Source: Vibrio hibernica (GTDB lineage Bacteria > Pseudomonadota > Gammaproteobacteria > Enterobacterales > Vibrionaceae). From it: a DNA stretch of 64,000 nt. Location: NCBI RefSeq assembly GCF_015223435.1, contig NZ_VHKO01000004.1:79146-143145 (forward strand). The letters are read 5' to 3'. Positions within the stretch are counted from its first letter, which is position 1, and the number at the start of each line of letters is the position of its first letter. Shown here piece after piece: positions 1 through 8,777 of this stretch. The notes beneath the pieces are model-generated. The model was not told the origin of the DNA. It saw only the letters and a list, made by a program, of their open reading frames with translations, and searched no databases. The translations under genes and the position numbers were made by a program.

Positions 1-63
1 GTGTGGTTACTCGAAAAATTCGCTCAAAACGATTAACTAAATATAATCTGATTAAAATTAAAC

Positions 64-95
64 GCCCAAGTTTTCGAATTTGGGCTTTGTTATTT
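64..95 (+). terminator. Rho-independent terminator of a gene left of the window
   Basis: GCCCAA at 64-69 pairs with TTGGGC at 80-85. Three further inner pairs surround a TTCG loop, and a T-rich run follows. It implies that a plus-strand gene ends in or just before the first 40 bases, whose reading frame cannot be decided from so short a piece. Confidence 0.7.
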
Positions 96-205
96 TTACC
101 TTCTTTATAATTATTACTCCTAACTCACAAATTGATAACAAAATCTGTTTCACATCACCTCTTACTGGTAGCATCAGCATTGAAAAAATCATTGATGAGA
201 TAGAG

Positions 206-682
206 ATGCCAACCAACGCTAATCCAAGTCAACGCCGTATTATAATCCCTATTCTATTGATTGGACTGGCACTGATTGCTGGTTTTTATGCCCCTACTTT
301 ATATTCTCTTATCAAAAATAATACCGCATTTACCTCTACTGCGCCTAAATGGGAGTTGTCACGCTATTGCGCCTTATCAACGACAAAATGCCAACAAAAT
401 AACGTCACCTTAACGCTAGATGCCGACATTGTTCGTCCGTTAACCCAAACCAAAATTCATGTAGATTGGCCAAATCAAAGTAGCGATAAATTAATGCTAA
501 CTCTACGAGGACTTGAAATGGATTTGGGCGTAGTGAAATTTCCGGTGATCAAACAAGATGATGGCAGTTTTCGAGGCGATATTGTTTTACCCATTTGTAC
601 TTATACTAAAATGACTTGGATTGGATCGTTAACAGATAACAACCAAAATACGATTTACACTTCAATTAGGATGGAAAAATGA
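206..682 (+). CDS. Membrane-anchored FixH-like protein of the copper operon
   Basis: A 158-residue protein with one N-terminal membrane segment (about residues 10-32) and a presumed periplasmic domain containing two Cys in an SRYCALSTTKC stretch. The longer frame from base 80 would start inside the upstream terminator, so I choose the ATG at 206. Its ribosome site is weak. The stop overlaps the start of the SCO gene by four bases (ATGA), so the two are translationally coupled. The size and the anchored periplasmic fold recall FixH-like accessory proteins that accompany cytochrome oxidase copper chaperones. That likeness is inferred from context rather than from a clear motif. I would treat it as a conserved accessory protein of copper delivery whose exact role is unknown. 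Confidence 0.75.
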   Translation: MPTNANPSQRRIIIPILLIGLALIAGFYAPTLYSLIKNNTAFTSTAPKWELSRYCALSTTKCQQNNVTLTLDADIVRPLTQTKIHVDWPNQSSDKLMLTLRGLEMDLGVVKFPVIKQDDGSFRGDIVLPICTYTKMTWIGSLTDNNQNTIYTSIRMEK

Positions 683-1275
683 AAAAGTCTTGGATAGGCT
701 TATTAATCTTGGCATTTGTTATTGGTATTGCAGCCAATTTATCTCTCAACAACCCCACTTCTACTGATGTAAAAAACGCTCAATCGCAAGAGGCTTTACT
801 AGAAGGAAGCGATGGTGAAATGGTCAATATTTTTGACAACCAAGATCATCGCATTCGAGTCATTTACTTTGGTTTTACGCGCTGCCCAGATGTTTGCCCA
901 ACGTCACTCGCTATGTTATCAGCCGCCTTAAAGCAACTGCCTCAAACGGAGCTAAATAAGATCCGACCGATATTTATTACTTTAGATCCCGAACGCGATT
1001 CTGGTGACGATGCTCAAAAATATGCACATTATTTTCACCCAAATCTTGAAGGTTTTTCAGGCTCACTCGATACCATATCAACTCTGGCTCACCGTTACGG
1101 TGTCATCTTTCAAAAAACCGAATTAAAAGATTCCGCATTAAAATACACCATCGATCACAGCTCTTATTTCTACTTTTTAGCACCCGATGGTTCATTACTG
1201 CAAAAAGTACCGCACACATTAAATCCACAGCCTATTATTGTTGCTATTGAACAACTAGAAAAGGAAAACCAATAA
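679..1275 (+). CDS. SCO1/SenC-family copper chaperone
   Basis: A 198-residue thioredoxin-fold protein anchored by an N-terminal membrane segment (residues 4-22). It carries the family copper site: Cys69 and Cys73 in CPDVCP plus His160 in the IDHSS motif. SCO proteins deliver copper to the CuA centre of haem-copper oxidases, or act as thiol oxidoreductases in the periplasm. The gene overlaps the preceding one by four bases, and its stop overlaps the next start by one base (TAATG), so the three genes form a tight operon. Pairing with a PCu(A)C protein next door is the usual arrangement for oxidase copper loading. All metal ligands are present and the length is normal, so it should be functional. 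Confidence 0.93.
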   Translation: MKKSWIGLLILAFVIGIAANLSLNNPTSTDVKNAQSQEALLEGSDGEMVNIFDNQDHRIRVIYFGFTRCPDVCPTSLAMLSAALKQLPQTELNKIRPIFITLDPERDSGDDAQKYAHYFHPNLEGFSGSLDTISTLAHRYGVIFQKTELKDSALKYTIDHSSYFYFLAPDGSLLQKVPHTLNPQPIIVAIEQLEKENQ

Positions 1276-1754
1276 TGAAAATCAACCTACTTTCTCTGGC
1301 CGGTGTCACTCTCACTAGTTTATTATTAAGTGCCTCTGCATTCGCTCATGATGGCTTAAAATATGACAACCCATATGCGCGAGCTACGCCGCCGAATGCC
1401 GTTAATAGTGCTATTTTTATGACGATTGAAAACCATCAAGATCACGAGCGAAACCTTATCTCTGTATCAACCAATATCGCGGAAAAAGCAGAATTACATA
1501 CGGTGGAAAAAAGCGGCGATGTAATGAAAATGCGTCAAGTGAAAAGCATTACTTTACCTGCACATGGGCAAGTTGAATTAAAACCAGGCAGTTTCCATAT
1601 TATGCTGCTCAATGTGAAACAACCCTTAGTTGAAGGACAAACCATTCCTGTCACGCTCACTTATGCCAACGGTGACACTGAAAATATCACCGTTCCTGTT
1701 CAGAAAATAATGACAGGCATGACGAGCATGGCACATAACGATGAGCATAAATAA
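1275..1754 (+). CDS. Periplasmic copper chaperone PCu(A)C
   Basis: A 159-residue secreted protein. The signal peptide ends at about SAFA-HDG (residue 24). The copper-binding pattern H-x10-M-x21-H-x-M is fully met by His75, Met86, His108 and Met110. Family members bind Cu(I) in the periplasm and hand it to SCO proteins or directly to the CuA site of cytochrome oxidase. The gene starts on the last base of the SCO stop codon, which supports joint production. A His/Met-containing tail (MTGMTSMAHNDEHK) may add further weak copper binding, as seen in some relatives; that part is inference. Nothing suggests damage. Confidence 0.93.
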   Translation: MKINLLSLAGVTLTSLLLSASAFAHDGLKYDNPYARATPPNAVNSAIFMTIENHQDHERNLISVSTNIAEKAELHTVEKSGDVMKMRQVKSITLPAHGQVELKPGSFHIMLLNVKQPLVEGQTIPVTLTYANGDTENITVPVQKIMTGMTSMAHNDEHK

Positions 1755-1798
1755 ACAGAAAAATACTGAACATCCCAAAGAATAAGTGATCACACTTT

Positions 1799-2683
1799 AT
1801 GCAAAAACCTTCAACGACCTTATTATTTACCACCGTAGCTCTCATGGCATTGGCAGCGAACTCGGTTTTAGGTCGGTTAGCTCTCACCGAAGGTCACATT
1901 GATCCATACAGCTTTACGATTATCCGTTTAAGTTCTGGGGCCATTATGCTTTGGCTGCTACTCAAAGGGCGAACACATTTATTTTCTTTGTCTTCGTCTA
2001 TCATAAAAGGCAGTTGGTTATCTGCCTTTATGCTGTTTCTCTATGCCTGCTCTTTTTCGATCGCATACCTTTCTATCGATACCGGTATTGGTGCATTAAT
2101 TCTCTTTGGCGCCGTACAAATTAGCATGATTTTATATTCATCTTTCACTGGCACAAAATTAAAACTAATCGAATTTATTGGTATTGGGCTCGCGTTTTCT
2201 GGATTCTTATATTTAGTATTGCCGAATCTAGCCACGCCTTCTTTAAGCGGATTTATATTGATGTCGATAGCCGGTATCGCTTGGGCTGTATACACCATTA
2301 GAGGAAAACGATGTGATGACCCATTATCGGACACAGCAGGCAATTTTATTCGCAGTTTACCTTTTACTTTACTGCTACTCATCGGCTTTTTGTTTACACC
2401 TCCCCAACTGGCTTTAAATGGAATACTGCTGGCTATAACATCAGGTGCTATTACATCTGGAATAGGATATTCATTATGGTACGTCGCGCTTAGAGGTTTA
2501 TCGGCCACCCAAGCTGGTGTGATCCAGCTTTTAGTCCCCGTTATTGCAGCATTAGGAGCCGTTATCTTTATCGCAGAACCGATCACGCCGACATTTATTA
2601 TTGCCTCAATCATGATTTTAGGTGGTATTTTCCTAGTGATTCTACAAAGCAAAAAACACCATAACGCGATCAATAAAATATAA
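1799..2683 (+). CDS. EamA/DMT-family exporter
   Basis: A 294-residue inner-membrane protein with about ten hydrophobic segments arranged as two EamA repeats. The first repeat contains AANSVLGRLALTEG near the N-terminus. The second ends in a helix containing LILLGGIFLVI-like sequence before a short basic tail. DMT exporters move metabolites or drugs out by proton antiport, and the substrate cannot be read from sequence. It lies 44 bases after the copper chaperone gene with no terminator between, so read-through from the copper operon is possible. No function in copper handling is implied. The ribosome site before the ATG is weak. Confidence 0.85.
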   Translation: MQKPSTTLLFTTVALMALAANSVLGRLALTEGHIDPYSFTIIRLSSGAIMLWLLLKGRTHLFSLSSSIIKGSWLSAFMLFLYACSFSIAYLSIDTGIGALILFGAVQISMILYSSFTGTKLKLIEFIGIGLAFSGFLYLVLPNLATPSLSGFILMSIAGIAWAVYTIRGKRCDDPLSDTAGNFIRSLPFTLLLLIGFLFTPPQLALNGILLAITSGAITSGIGYSLWYVALRGLSATQAGVIQLLVPVIAALGAVIFIAEPITPTFIIASIMILGGIFLVILQSKKHHNAINKI

Positions 2684-2823
2684 TGCAAGTGGTTATTTTA
2701 AATAGAAAAATTAAATATTGTGAACTCTATTGATTAATTTTGTATACAATGTAGTATAGTAAATACATCAGTTATTAACGTTTACCTATCACTCCCCTCT
2801 CGTTTTATGAAGGATCACAATAC

Positions 2824-3660
2824 ATGAGCAAGAAACACGCTTATTACTCACCAGAAGGTGGGTTACCACCTCAAACTCAATTACTTTCAGACCGCGCAGT
2901 GCTAACCGAAGCTTACGCCATTATTCCCAAACGAGTCATGACCGATATCGTCACTAGCTTTTTACCGTTTTGGGAAAATATGCGTATGTGGGTCATCGCT
3001 CGCCCATTGAGTGGATTTTCTGAAACCTTTTCACAATACATTGTAGAAATCTCTTCACAAGGTGGCTCCGACAAACCAGAGCTTGATCCTAATGCTGAAG
3101 GTGTTTTATTTGTTGTTGCCGGTGAAATGGACATCACGATTGAAGGTAAAGCACATCATATGACTGAAGGCGGCTATGCATTCTTGCCACCGGGTTGTAA
3201 ATGGACGGTTCATAATAATAATGACCAACCAGTGCGTTTCCATTGGATTCGTAAAGCTTACCAGTTTGTAGATGGCCTTGAACTACCAGAAGCATTTGTT
3301 ACCAATGAAAATGATCTTGCGCCGATCGCAATGCCGGATACAGATGAAGGCTGGGCAACCACTCGCTTTGTTGATTCTGCCGATATGCGCCATGATATGC
3401 ATGTTAATATCGTGACATTCCAGCCAGGTACTGTGATCCCATTTGATGAAACGCATGTAATGGAACATGGTTTGTATGTTCTACAAGGCAAAGCGGTATA
3501 CCACTTGAACCAAGACTGGGTTGAAGTTGAAGCCGGTGATTTCATGTGGTTACGCGCGTTCTGCCCACAATCTTGTTACGCAGGTGGCCCAGGCCCATTC
3601 CGCTATCTTTTATATAAAGATGTGAATCGCCATATGCCATTTATTCGTCCTAGCAACTAA
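2824..3660 (+). CDS. allE: (S)-ureidoglycine aminohydrolase
   Basis: A 278-residue bicupin. The C-terminal cupin has the manganese ligands of ureidoglycine aminohydrolases: Glu209, His211 and His215 in ETHVMEH, then Gln249. These have the same spacing as E235/H237/H241/Q275 in the plant enzyme as I remember it. The enzyme removes ammonia from (S)-ureidoglycine in allantoin breakdown, giving (S)-ureidoglycolate. AAGGAT upstream gives a good ribosome site, and an isolated promoter region and a strong terminator show it is a single-gene unit. No allantoinase, allantoate amidohydrolase or ureidoglycolate gene lies nearby, so it either works with genes elsewhere or has a related aminohydrolase role. 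Confidence 0.9.
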   Translation: MSKKHAYYSPEGGLPPQTQLLSDRAVLTEAYAIIPKRVMTDIVTSFLPFWENMRMWVIARPLSGFSETFSQYIVEISSQGGSDKPELDPNAEGVLFVVAGEMDITIEGKAHHMTEGGYAFLPPGCKWTVHNNNDQPVRFHWIRKAYQFVDGLELPEAFVTNENDLAPIAMPDTDEGWATTRFVDSADMRHDMHVNIVTFQPGTVIPFDETHVMEHGLYVLQGKAVYHLNQDWVEVEAGDFMWLRAFCPQSCYAGGPGPFRYLLYKDVNRHMPFIRPSN

Positions 3661-3690
3661 TATAATTATCATTTAATTGAGATTATTCGT

Positions 3691-3720
3691 AAAAAACCGA
3701 GCTTATCGCTCGGTTTTTTT
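3691..3720 (+). terminator. Terminator of allE, probably bidirectional
   Basis: CCGAGC (3697-3702) pairs with GCTCGG (3708-3713) around a TTATC loop. The hairpin is flanked by A6 on the left and T7 on the right. The converging acetyltransferase gene on the other strand can use the same hairpin. Confidence 0.9.
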
Positions 3721-3739
3721 ATTCTTTGAGTATAAATAT

Positions 3740-4285
3740 TTAGGCTTCTGAATGGCATGATACTGCTTGTTTAAGTTGATCAGGAGATTGCCAAGTATAA
3801 GTATGACAAGGCACTTGAGTACCACATGGCGCATTCCATACCATATCTTTGCTGTCGGTAGCCCCGACGGATAAATAAAAGTTTATTGCAGCTTGGTTGG
3901 CTTTTAATACTTCTAAATACATACCCAAACTAGAAAAATGTTTATTTGCCCACGTTGCGGCTTCTGCCATCAACTGCTTACCAAACCCTTTCCCTCGAGA
4001 ACCAGACGCAACGTGTAAGTTATCAATCATAGTGCCATAATCAAAACTGTGATTTCCATACAAGCAAATAAAACCACAAAGCTGATCATTTTCTTCTAAT
4101 AACAAAATACCTTGGTTCAATGAAGGATGGATTAAGCGGGTTTGCCAAATCGCTTTTCGTTCATCAAGCATTTGATTCTGTAAATAATCATCATCTAAAA
4201 TACCAGCATAAGCTTGCTGCCAATTCGCAGTATGCAATTCCGCAATTTTGGCATAATCATTGAATTCAGCTTCTCTTATTCTCAT
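3740..4285 (-). CDS. GNAT-family N-acetyltransferase
   Basis: A 181-residue acetyl-CoA-dependent acetyltransferase. The acetyl-CoA binding motif is SGSRGKGFGKQLM (Q/RxxGxG/A type), followed by the VLKANQAAINFY helix typical of the family. A longer frame begins at 4321, but a GGAAGG ribosome site sits just before the ATG at 4285 (MRIREAEF), where GNAT proteins normally begin, so I choose that start. The acceptor substrate cannot be predicted. The gene converges on allE across a shared terminator and has its own upstream region, so it looks like a single unit. Confidence 0.88.
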   Translation of the reverse strand: MRIREAEFNDYAKIAELHTANWQQAYAGILDDDYLQNQMLDERKAIWQTRLIHPSLNQGILLLEENDQLCGFICLYGNHSFDYGTMIDNLHVASGSRGKGFGKQLMAEAATWANKHFSSLGMYLEVLKANQAAINFYLSVGATDSKDMVWNAPCGTQVPCHTYTWQSPDQLKQAVSCHSEA

Positions 4286-4498
4286 CAGACATCCCTTCCT
4301 TAATACCATCAACTGAGTCAAATCCTATCGACCGAGGTTGCTATATTTTTATATTAATAAAATGAATAAAAACTCAACATCAAGTCTTACTTTATAATAA
4401 AAACTGGGAAAGTTACGACTGTTTTTTAACTTATTTTCAACATGATATGCTGAAATTTAAGCTATTGTTTACAATTAAATATTCTCCAGAGCGAAAAC

Positions 4499-4532
4499 AA
4501 CAAAACCAATGGAAACATCCATTGGTTTTGTT
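4499..4532 (-). terminator. Terminator downstream of the 116-residue protein gene
   Basis: A perfect 14-bp stem (4499-4512 with 4519-4532, AAACAT loop). On the minus strand it is followed by a T-rich stretch. It lies between two minus-strand genes and would end transcription of the 4576-6394 pair. The rest of the 4286-4575 gap is AT-rich and shows no further gene. Confidence 0.75.
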
Positions 4533-4575
4533 AGATATTCAATAATGTATTAACACTAGCTATCTCAAATTCAGG

Positions 4576-4926
4576 TTAACTACGTTTAGGTTGAACGTAT
4601 GTTTTACCTGCCGCTTGATAAGTATCTTTCATTTTCACTTCAAACAAAATTTCAAAAAACCATGCTACAAAGCGGATAACATCATCCCCTTCATTCATGA
4701 TGTGCTCGACGTATTCTTGCTCCACACCTTGCTCGTCTTTCTCGGTGGTCACATGGTAAATGCGGCTTTCACCATCTACATCAGCCAGCGCAAACTGCCC
4801 AGATAGAGACTTAGCGGCTTCCGACACATCAGCATCACTGTTCATCTGCAAAAATTTTAAGATTTGAGGTACAGCATCGAGTGTGCATAATGTTTTTACT
4901 AATGTTTCAAATTCATCTTGTTGCAT
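4576..4926 (-). CDS. Uncharacterised acidic cytoplasmic protein
   Basis: A 116-residue soluble, acidic protein without signal peptide or membrane segment, and no domain I recognise. The sequence is compositionally normal for a real protein: an N-terminal helical half (QQDEFETLVKTLC) and a C-terminal half with RFVAWFFEILFEVKMKD. It follows the YjiH-like gene by 49 bases on the same strand with a terminator after it, so the two probably share a transcript. An AGAGT-type ribosome site precedes the ATG. Function unknown. Confidence 0.7.
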   Translation of the reverse strand: MQQDEFETLVKTLCTLDAVPQILKFLQMNSDADVSEAAKSLSGQFALADVDGESRIYHVTTEKDEQGVEQEYVEHIMNEGDDVIRFVAWFFEILFEVKMKDTYQAAGKTYVQPKRS

Positions 4927-4975
4927 AGTTTGATTACTCTTTTATAAATTGGATTAAGTTTACTAAAAATAAAGG

Positions 4976-6394
4976 CTAAAAAACCAAATGTGCGACCGCG
5001 ACAATAACAGGCAAGGTAATTAAAGTCCGTAAAATAAAGATAATAAACAGTTCCCATAACGCCACTGGAATTTTACTGCCTAACAGTAATGCACCGACTT
5101 CTGACATGTAGATAAGCTGAGTCACCGACATAGCCGCAATGATAAAACGAGTCATATCACTGTGAATCGGAGCGGCAAGAATCGCGGGAATGAACATATC
5201 AGCAAAGCCCACCACAATGGTTTGTGATGCTTCAACGGCTTCTGGCACGCCAAGTAACTTCAAATAAGGAATAAATGGCTGGCCTAGAATAGAAAATATA
5301 GGAGTATACTCAGCAATAATTAAAGCAAGTGTCCCTAACGCCATCACTACCGGCAGCACGCCAAACACCATATCAATTGCATTGCGCACGCCTTCACCTA
5401 GCACACTTTTAAAAGACGGTACGTTATGTGCCTTTCTTAATGCGAGCGTCATGCCCCAAGTATAATTGGTATGGCCTTCTGGTAAGTCATCGGCCTTACG
5501 ATCAGGCACACTACCATCAACAAAAACATCTTTCTTCCAACGTAGTGGTGGAATACGAGGCAAAATAATCGCGGCAACAAATCCGGCTAAACATACTGCT
5601 GCGTAAAATGGCAGAAATAAATACTCTAAACCAACTTGCGCAATCACGACCAAACTAAAAGTAATCGACACCGCAGAAAAGGTAGTTCCCACAATGGCTG
5701 CTTCACGTTGCGTATAAAATTTATCTTCATACTGTTTACTGGTTAGTAGGATCCCAACCGAACCGTCACCCAACCAAGATGCCATGCAATCAATCGCTGA
5801 ACGGCCTGGTAAATTAAAAATTGGTCGCATCACTTTACTTAATAAGGTGCCAAATAATTCCAGCAAACCAAAATTAAGTAACAGCGGTAATAACATTCCA
5901 GCAAAAATGAACACACAAAATAGGGTTGGCAATAAACCATTCAATACCATACCGCCGGTATTTTCTTCCCAAATAAATTCAGGCCCAAGTTGGCTATGGC
6001 TCATCACCGCAGCTAATCCACCCAATAAACGCACGATCAACCAAATTGGACTTGGGTTCATTAAACTGTTTAAGAAAGGACTATTTTGAACGAACTTAGG
6101 TTTGATCACTTGGCATGCTAACGTCGCCACTGACATAAACGCGATCACCAGTGTCACCATATCAACAATATGATTTGCTAGAAGCGCTTGCATCGATTTG
6201 GCTAAAACGGCGACAGGAATGGTATATGAATCTTGATATTGAATCGGAGCCATAAACAAAAACAAACCAATCAATGATGGGATAAGAAACATTAAGTAGG
6301 TTTTTGTTGGGTACAATTTATAACTTAGAGGATGATCGCCGACAGGTGATTCAACTAAAGATGGATCTTCTAGCGTTTCTGAGGTGTTATTCAT
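4976..6394 (-). CDS. YjiH-family membrane protein with nucleoside-recognition (Gate) domain
   Basis: A 472-residue inner-membrane protein with about ten to twelve hydrophobic segments. The central GDGSVGILLTSKQYED and late FADMFIPAILAAPI stretches fit the Gate/nucleoside-recognition fold found in nucleoside transporters and spore-maturation-like proteins. The open frame extends to a TTG at 6412, but an in-frame ATG at 6394 has GAGAG at ribosome-site distance, so I take that start. The transported molecule is unknown; nucleosides or small organic ions are guesses from the fold only. It is probably cotranscribed with the small acidic protein gene downstream. Confidence 0.85.
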   Translation of the reverse strand: MNNTSETLEDPSLVESPVGDHPLSYKLYPTKTYLMFLIPSLIGLFLFMAPIQYQDSYTIPVAVLAKSMQALLANHIVDMVTLVIAFMSVATLACQVIKPKFVQNSPFLNSLMNPSPIWLIVRLLGGLAAVMSHSQLGPEFIWEENTGGMVLNGLLPTLFCVFIFAGMLLPLLLNFGLLELFGTLLSKVMRPIFNLPGRSAIDCMASWLGDGSVGILLTSKQYEDKFYTQREAAIVGTTFSAVSITFSLVVIAQVGLEYLFLPFYAAVCLAGFVAAIILPRIPPLRWKKDVFVDGSVPDRKADDLPEGHTNYTWGMTLALRKAHNVPSFKSVLGEGVRNAIDMVFGVLPVVMALGTLALIIAEYTPIFSILGQPFIPYLKLLGVPEAVEASQTIVVGFADMFIPAILAAPIHSDMTRFIIAAMSVTQLIYMSEVGALLLGSKIPVALWELFIIFILRTLITLPVIVAVAHLVF

Positions 6395-6679
6395 TATGCT
6401 CTCAAATGACAATGCTTAAATACTGCGCAATCCATCGCATAACTATTCACTATCTATCCGTGATTTATTCACTGGCGGCAAGAATACCGATATTTGAGTC
6501 AAAGTGGAATACTCAATACCAAGAAAAACACGAATAATGACGATAGTGGTTGCTGCTTGCTTGTAAAAGCCTCAGAATAGCGCATTCAAAAAATGGTAGA
6601 CCGATATTAATAACTTTCGACTTACCATACATGCCTTTCAAAGCCACATCGGCTATCTATTAATGACTGAGATCACTAT

Positions 6680-8188
6680 ATGAGTTTTTCCTCTTTGGGA
6701 CTTTCTGCACCTCTACTAAAAGCAGTAGAAGAGCAGGGCTATAACACACCTTCACCAATTCAAGCTAAAGCAATTCCAGCGGTTATCGAAGGCAAGGATG
6801 TCATGGCTGCAGCCCAAACAGGAACTGGCAAAACAGCGGGTTTTACTCTTCCAATTCTAGAACGCTTGCTTGGTGGTGAGCGTGTTCGTCCGAATCAGGT
6901 GCGTACTTTAATCCTAACGCCAACTCGTGAACTTGCAGCCCAAGTTCATAAGAATGTAGAACAATACAGCCGACATACTCGCCTGACTTCTACCGTGGTA
7001 TTTGGTGGTGTTAAAATTAATCCCCAAATGATGAAACTGCGTCAAGGTGTCGATGTATTAGTAGCAACACCTGGCCGTTTGCTTGATTTATACAATCAAA
7101 ATGCTGTGCGTTTTTCGCAACTTGAAGTACTGGTACTTGATGAAGCGGATCGTATGTTGGATATGGGCTTTATTCGCGATATTCGTAAAATTTTGAGTTT
7201 CTTACCCGCTAAACGCCAGAATCTTTTGTTTTCGGCTACGTTTTCTGACGATATTCGCAATCTCGCTAAAGGCTTGGTCAATAATCCTGTTGAAATTTCG
7301 GTTAACCCCGCTAACCAAACTGCCACTACGGTTGAGCAATCCATCTACCCTGCAGATCAGAAACAAAAAGCACCGATGCTATTAAAACTGATTGAAGATA
7401 ATGATTGGCAACAAGTATTGGTCTTTAGCAAAACTAAACATGGTGCCAACCGTTTAAGCCGTTTCTTAGATGAAAGAGGCATTACATCTGCCGCTATTCA
7501 TGGCAACAAGAGCCAAGGCGCACGTACCAAAGCATTAGAAAACTTCAAAACAGGTGAAATTCGAGTATTAGTCGCTACCGATATCGCCGCTCGCGGTATC
7601 GATATTGCTCAACTGCCTCAAGTGGTCAACTTCGATTTACCTCATGTATCTGAAGATTATGTTCACCGTATTGGTCGTACTGGTCGTGCTGGCGCCACAG
7701 GTAAAGCGATTTCTTTAGTTTGTATCGACGAAGTACACGATCTGTTCTCGATTGAGCGCTTAATCAAGCAAGTCCTACCACGTATGGAACTTGAAGGCTT
7801 CAAAGTCGTCAATACACTGCCTGCATCGAATCTAGATATGCGTCCGATGAAGCCGAAGAAACCGAAAAAACCAAGTGCACGTACTGGGCACAGTGACGGG
7901 CAACGCTCAAGCGATAATGCCCGTGGCCACAAACCTGTCAGCAAAAACCGTCGTCATACTGGCACTGCTAAACCGGCAACAGCAAGTACTGATGGAGCGC
8001 AAGCATCAGGCTCACGTTCAGATGCACCTCGTCCAAATAATGCTCGTTCAAACAATACAGGCGCAAGTAATATAGGCACAAGTGCAACTCGCCCAAATAG
8101 CTCTCCTCGTTCAGGCCCGGCAAATGGCGCAAAGCCAGCACCGCGACGCAACCCTAAAAACAATGGCAGCAACTTTAGTTCGAACTAA
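6680..8188 (+). CDS. rhlE: DEAD-box ATP-dependent RNA helicase RhlE
   Basis: A 502-residue helicase with all core motifs in order: a Q motif near residue 28, AQTGTGKT (45-52, ATP binding), PTREL (81-85), DEAD (154-157), SAT (185-187), and ARGID and HRIGRTGR in the second RecA-like domain. The tail after about residue 385 is a disordered basic and Ser/Asn/Gly/Pro-rich extension starting with [11 protein letters not shown]. RhlE proteins use such tails to hold RNA. RhlE acts in RNA unwinding, ribosome assembly and RNA turnover. The 285-base region upstream may hold a long leader, as in many cold-responsive helicases; that is inference. A terminator follows at 8284. Confidence 0.95.
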   Translation: MSFSSLGLSAPLLKAVEEQGYNTPSPIQAKAIPAVIEGKDVMAAAQTGTGKTAGFTLPILERLLGGERVRPNQVRTLILTPTRELAAQVHKNVEQYSRHTRLTSTVVFGGVKINPQMMKLRQGVDVLVATPGRLLDLYNQNAVRFSQLEVLVLDEADRMLDMGFIRDIRKILSFLPAKRQNLLFSATFSDDIRNLAKGLVNNPVEISVNPANQTATTVEQSIYPADQKQKAPMLLKLIEDNDWQQVLVFSKTKHGANRLSRFLDERGITSAAIHGNKSQGARTKALENFKTGEIRVLVATDIAARGIDIAQLPQVVNFDLPHVSEDYVHRIGRTGRAGATGKAISLVCIDEVHDLFSIERLIKQVLPRMELEGFKVVNTLPASNLDMRPMKPKKPKKPSARTGHSDGQRSSDNARGHKPVSKNRRHTGTAKPATASTDGAQASGSRSDAPRPNNARSNNTGASNIGTSATRPNSSPRSGPANGAKPAPRRNPKNNGSNFSSN

Positions 8189-8221
8189 AGCTGACTAACA
8201 TAAGCTGAGTGCGTATATCCA

Positions 8222-8239
8222 TGTAAGAGATCGCTTACG
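8222..8239 (+). promoter_or_regulatory. VarA/UvrY/GacA binding box for the CsrB-type RNA
   Basis: TGTAAG-N6-CTTACG matches the imperfect palindrome TGTAAG-N6-CTTACA bound by response regulators of the GacA/UvrY/VarA family. It lies about 175 bases upstream of the predicted sRNA start, a distance similar to that at E. coli csrB as remembered. It overlaps the 3' side of rhlE but precedes the rhlE terminator. Confidence 0.8.
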
Positions 8240-8283
8240 CTTTTTGTAAGATAAGACGTTTTCATACAAGATAAACACGGCAT

Positions 8284-8324
8284 AAACCCCATTAAATTAT
8301 TGATATTTAATGGGGTTTTATTTT
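8284..8324 (+). terminator. Terminator of rhlE
   Basis: A 14-bp stem (8284-8297 with 8305-8318) containing ACCCCATT and AATGGGGT, followed by TTTTATTTTA. It separates rhlE transcription from the sRNA gene. Confidence 0.9.
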
Positions 8325-8363
8325 ATATAATGATTCATACTTAGTTTTTCTTATTGATCTATC

Positions 8364-8391
8364 TTGAGACAAATTTAAAATCACGTAGGAT
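8364..8391 (+). promoter_or_regulatory. Likely sigma-70 promoter of the CsrB-type RNA
   Basis: TTGAGA (8364-8369) and TAGGAT (8386-8391) are separated by 16 bases. This would start transcription near 8398, just before the structured GGA-rich RNA. Read from sequence only. Confidence 0.5.
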
Positions 8392-8397
8392 TAATCT

Positions 8398-8750
8398 TAT
8401 CGAAAGCTAGCAAGCTTGTTTTAAACAAATAGGAATTGGACCGCTAAGGTTGGCGGTCAGCAGGATGCAGGACAACGAACGGATACAACTAAGTTACAGG
8501 ACGTAACTTAAAATGGATTTATGGACACCTCAAGATTGAGGAAAGGACACCGCTCAGGGAACAAGTGATGAATGCTACTCAGGAAGATTAGCTTATACGG
8601 AATATAATTGGACACCGCTAGGATGCGAGATAATGGATAAGCTTAGGATAAGCAAACTATCAAGGATTTGATGCATGGAGCATAAAAAGTAGCTGGATTG
8701 CTGCGAGTAAGACCATAGCCCCCTGCATTTAAATGTCGGGGGCTTTTCTT
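8398..8750 (+). ncRNA. csrB: CsrB-family regulatory RNA that titrates CsrA
   Basis: A non-coding stretch of about 350 nucleotides with roughly twenty GGA triplets, many as AGGA in predicted hairpin loops (for example at 8432, 8463, 8470, 8499, 8540, 8582, 8621, 8646, 8664 and 8695). It has no open reading frame and ends at a strong terminator. The 3' segment around 8686-8706, AAAGTAGCTGGATTGCTGCG, is nearly the same as the end of E. coli csrB as remembered. CsrB RNAs bind many CsrA dimers and relieve CsrA repression of carbon storage, motility and quorum sensing. The VarA-type box upstream supports control by the VarS/VarA two-component system. The 5' end is estimated. Vibrios usually have two to four such RNAs, so the B/C/D label is not certain. 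Confidence 0.9.
8717..8750 (+). terminator. Terminator of the CsrB-type RNA
   Basis: AGCCCCC (8717-8723) pairs with GGGGGCT (8738-8744). The inner GCATTT/AAATGT pairs extend the stem, and TTTTCTTATTTTT follows. Confidence 0.93.
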
Positions 8751-8777
8751 ATTTTTACCAAGCTAGAAATGATTTCG

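Noticed and set aside
1..40. Possible 3' end of a gene at the left edge
   Set aside because: Two frames end with stop codons at 36 and 40 and neither gives enough residues to recognise a protein. Only the terminator at 64-95 supports an upstream gene.
2041..2688. 215-codon open frame on the minus strand within the EamA gene
   Set aside because: It is antisense to a clear membrane protein gene and has no ribosome site or family likeness; it is a by-product of codon usage.
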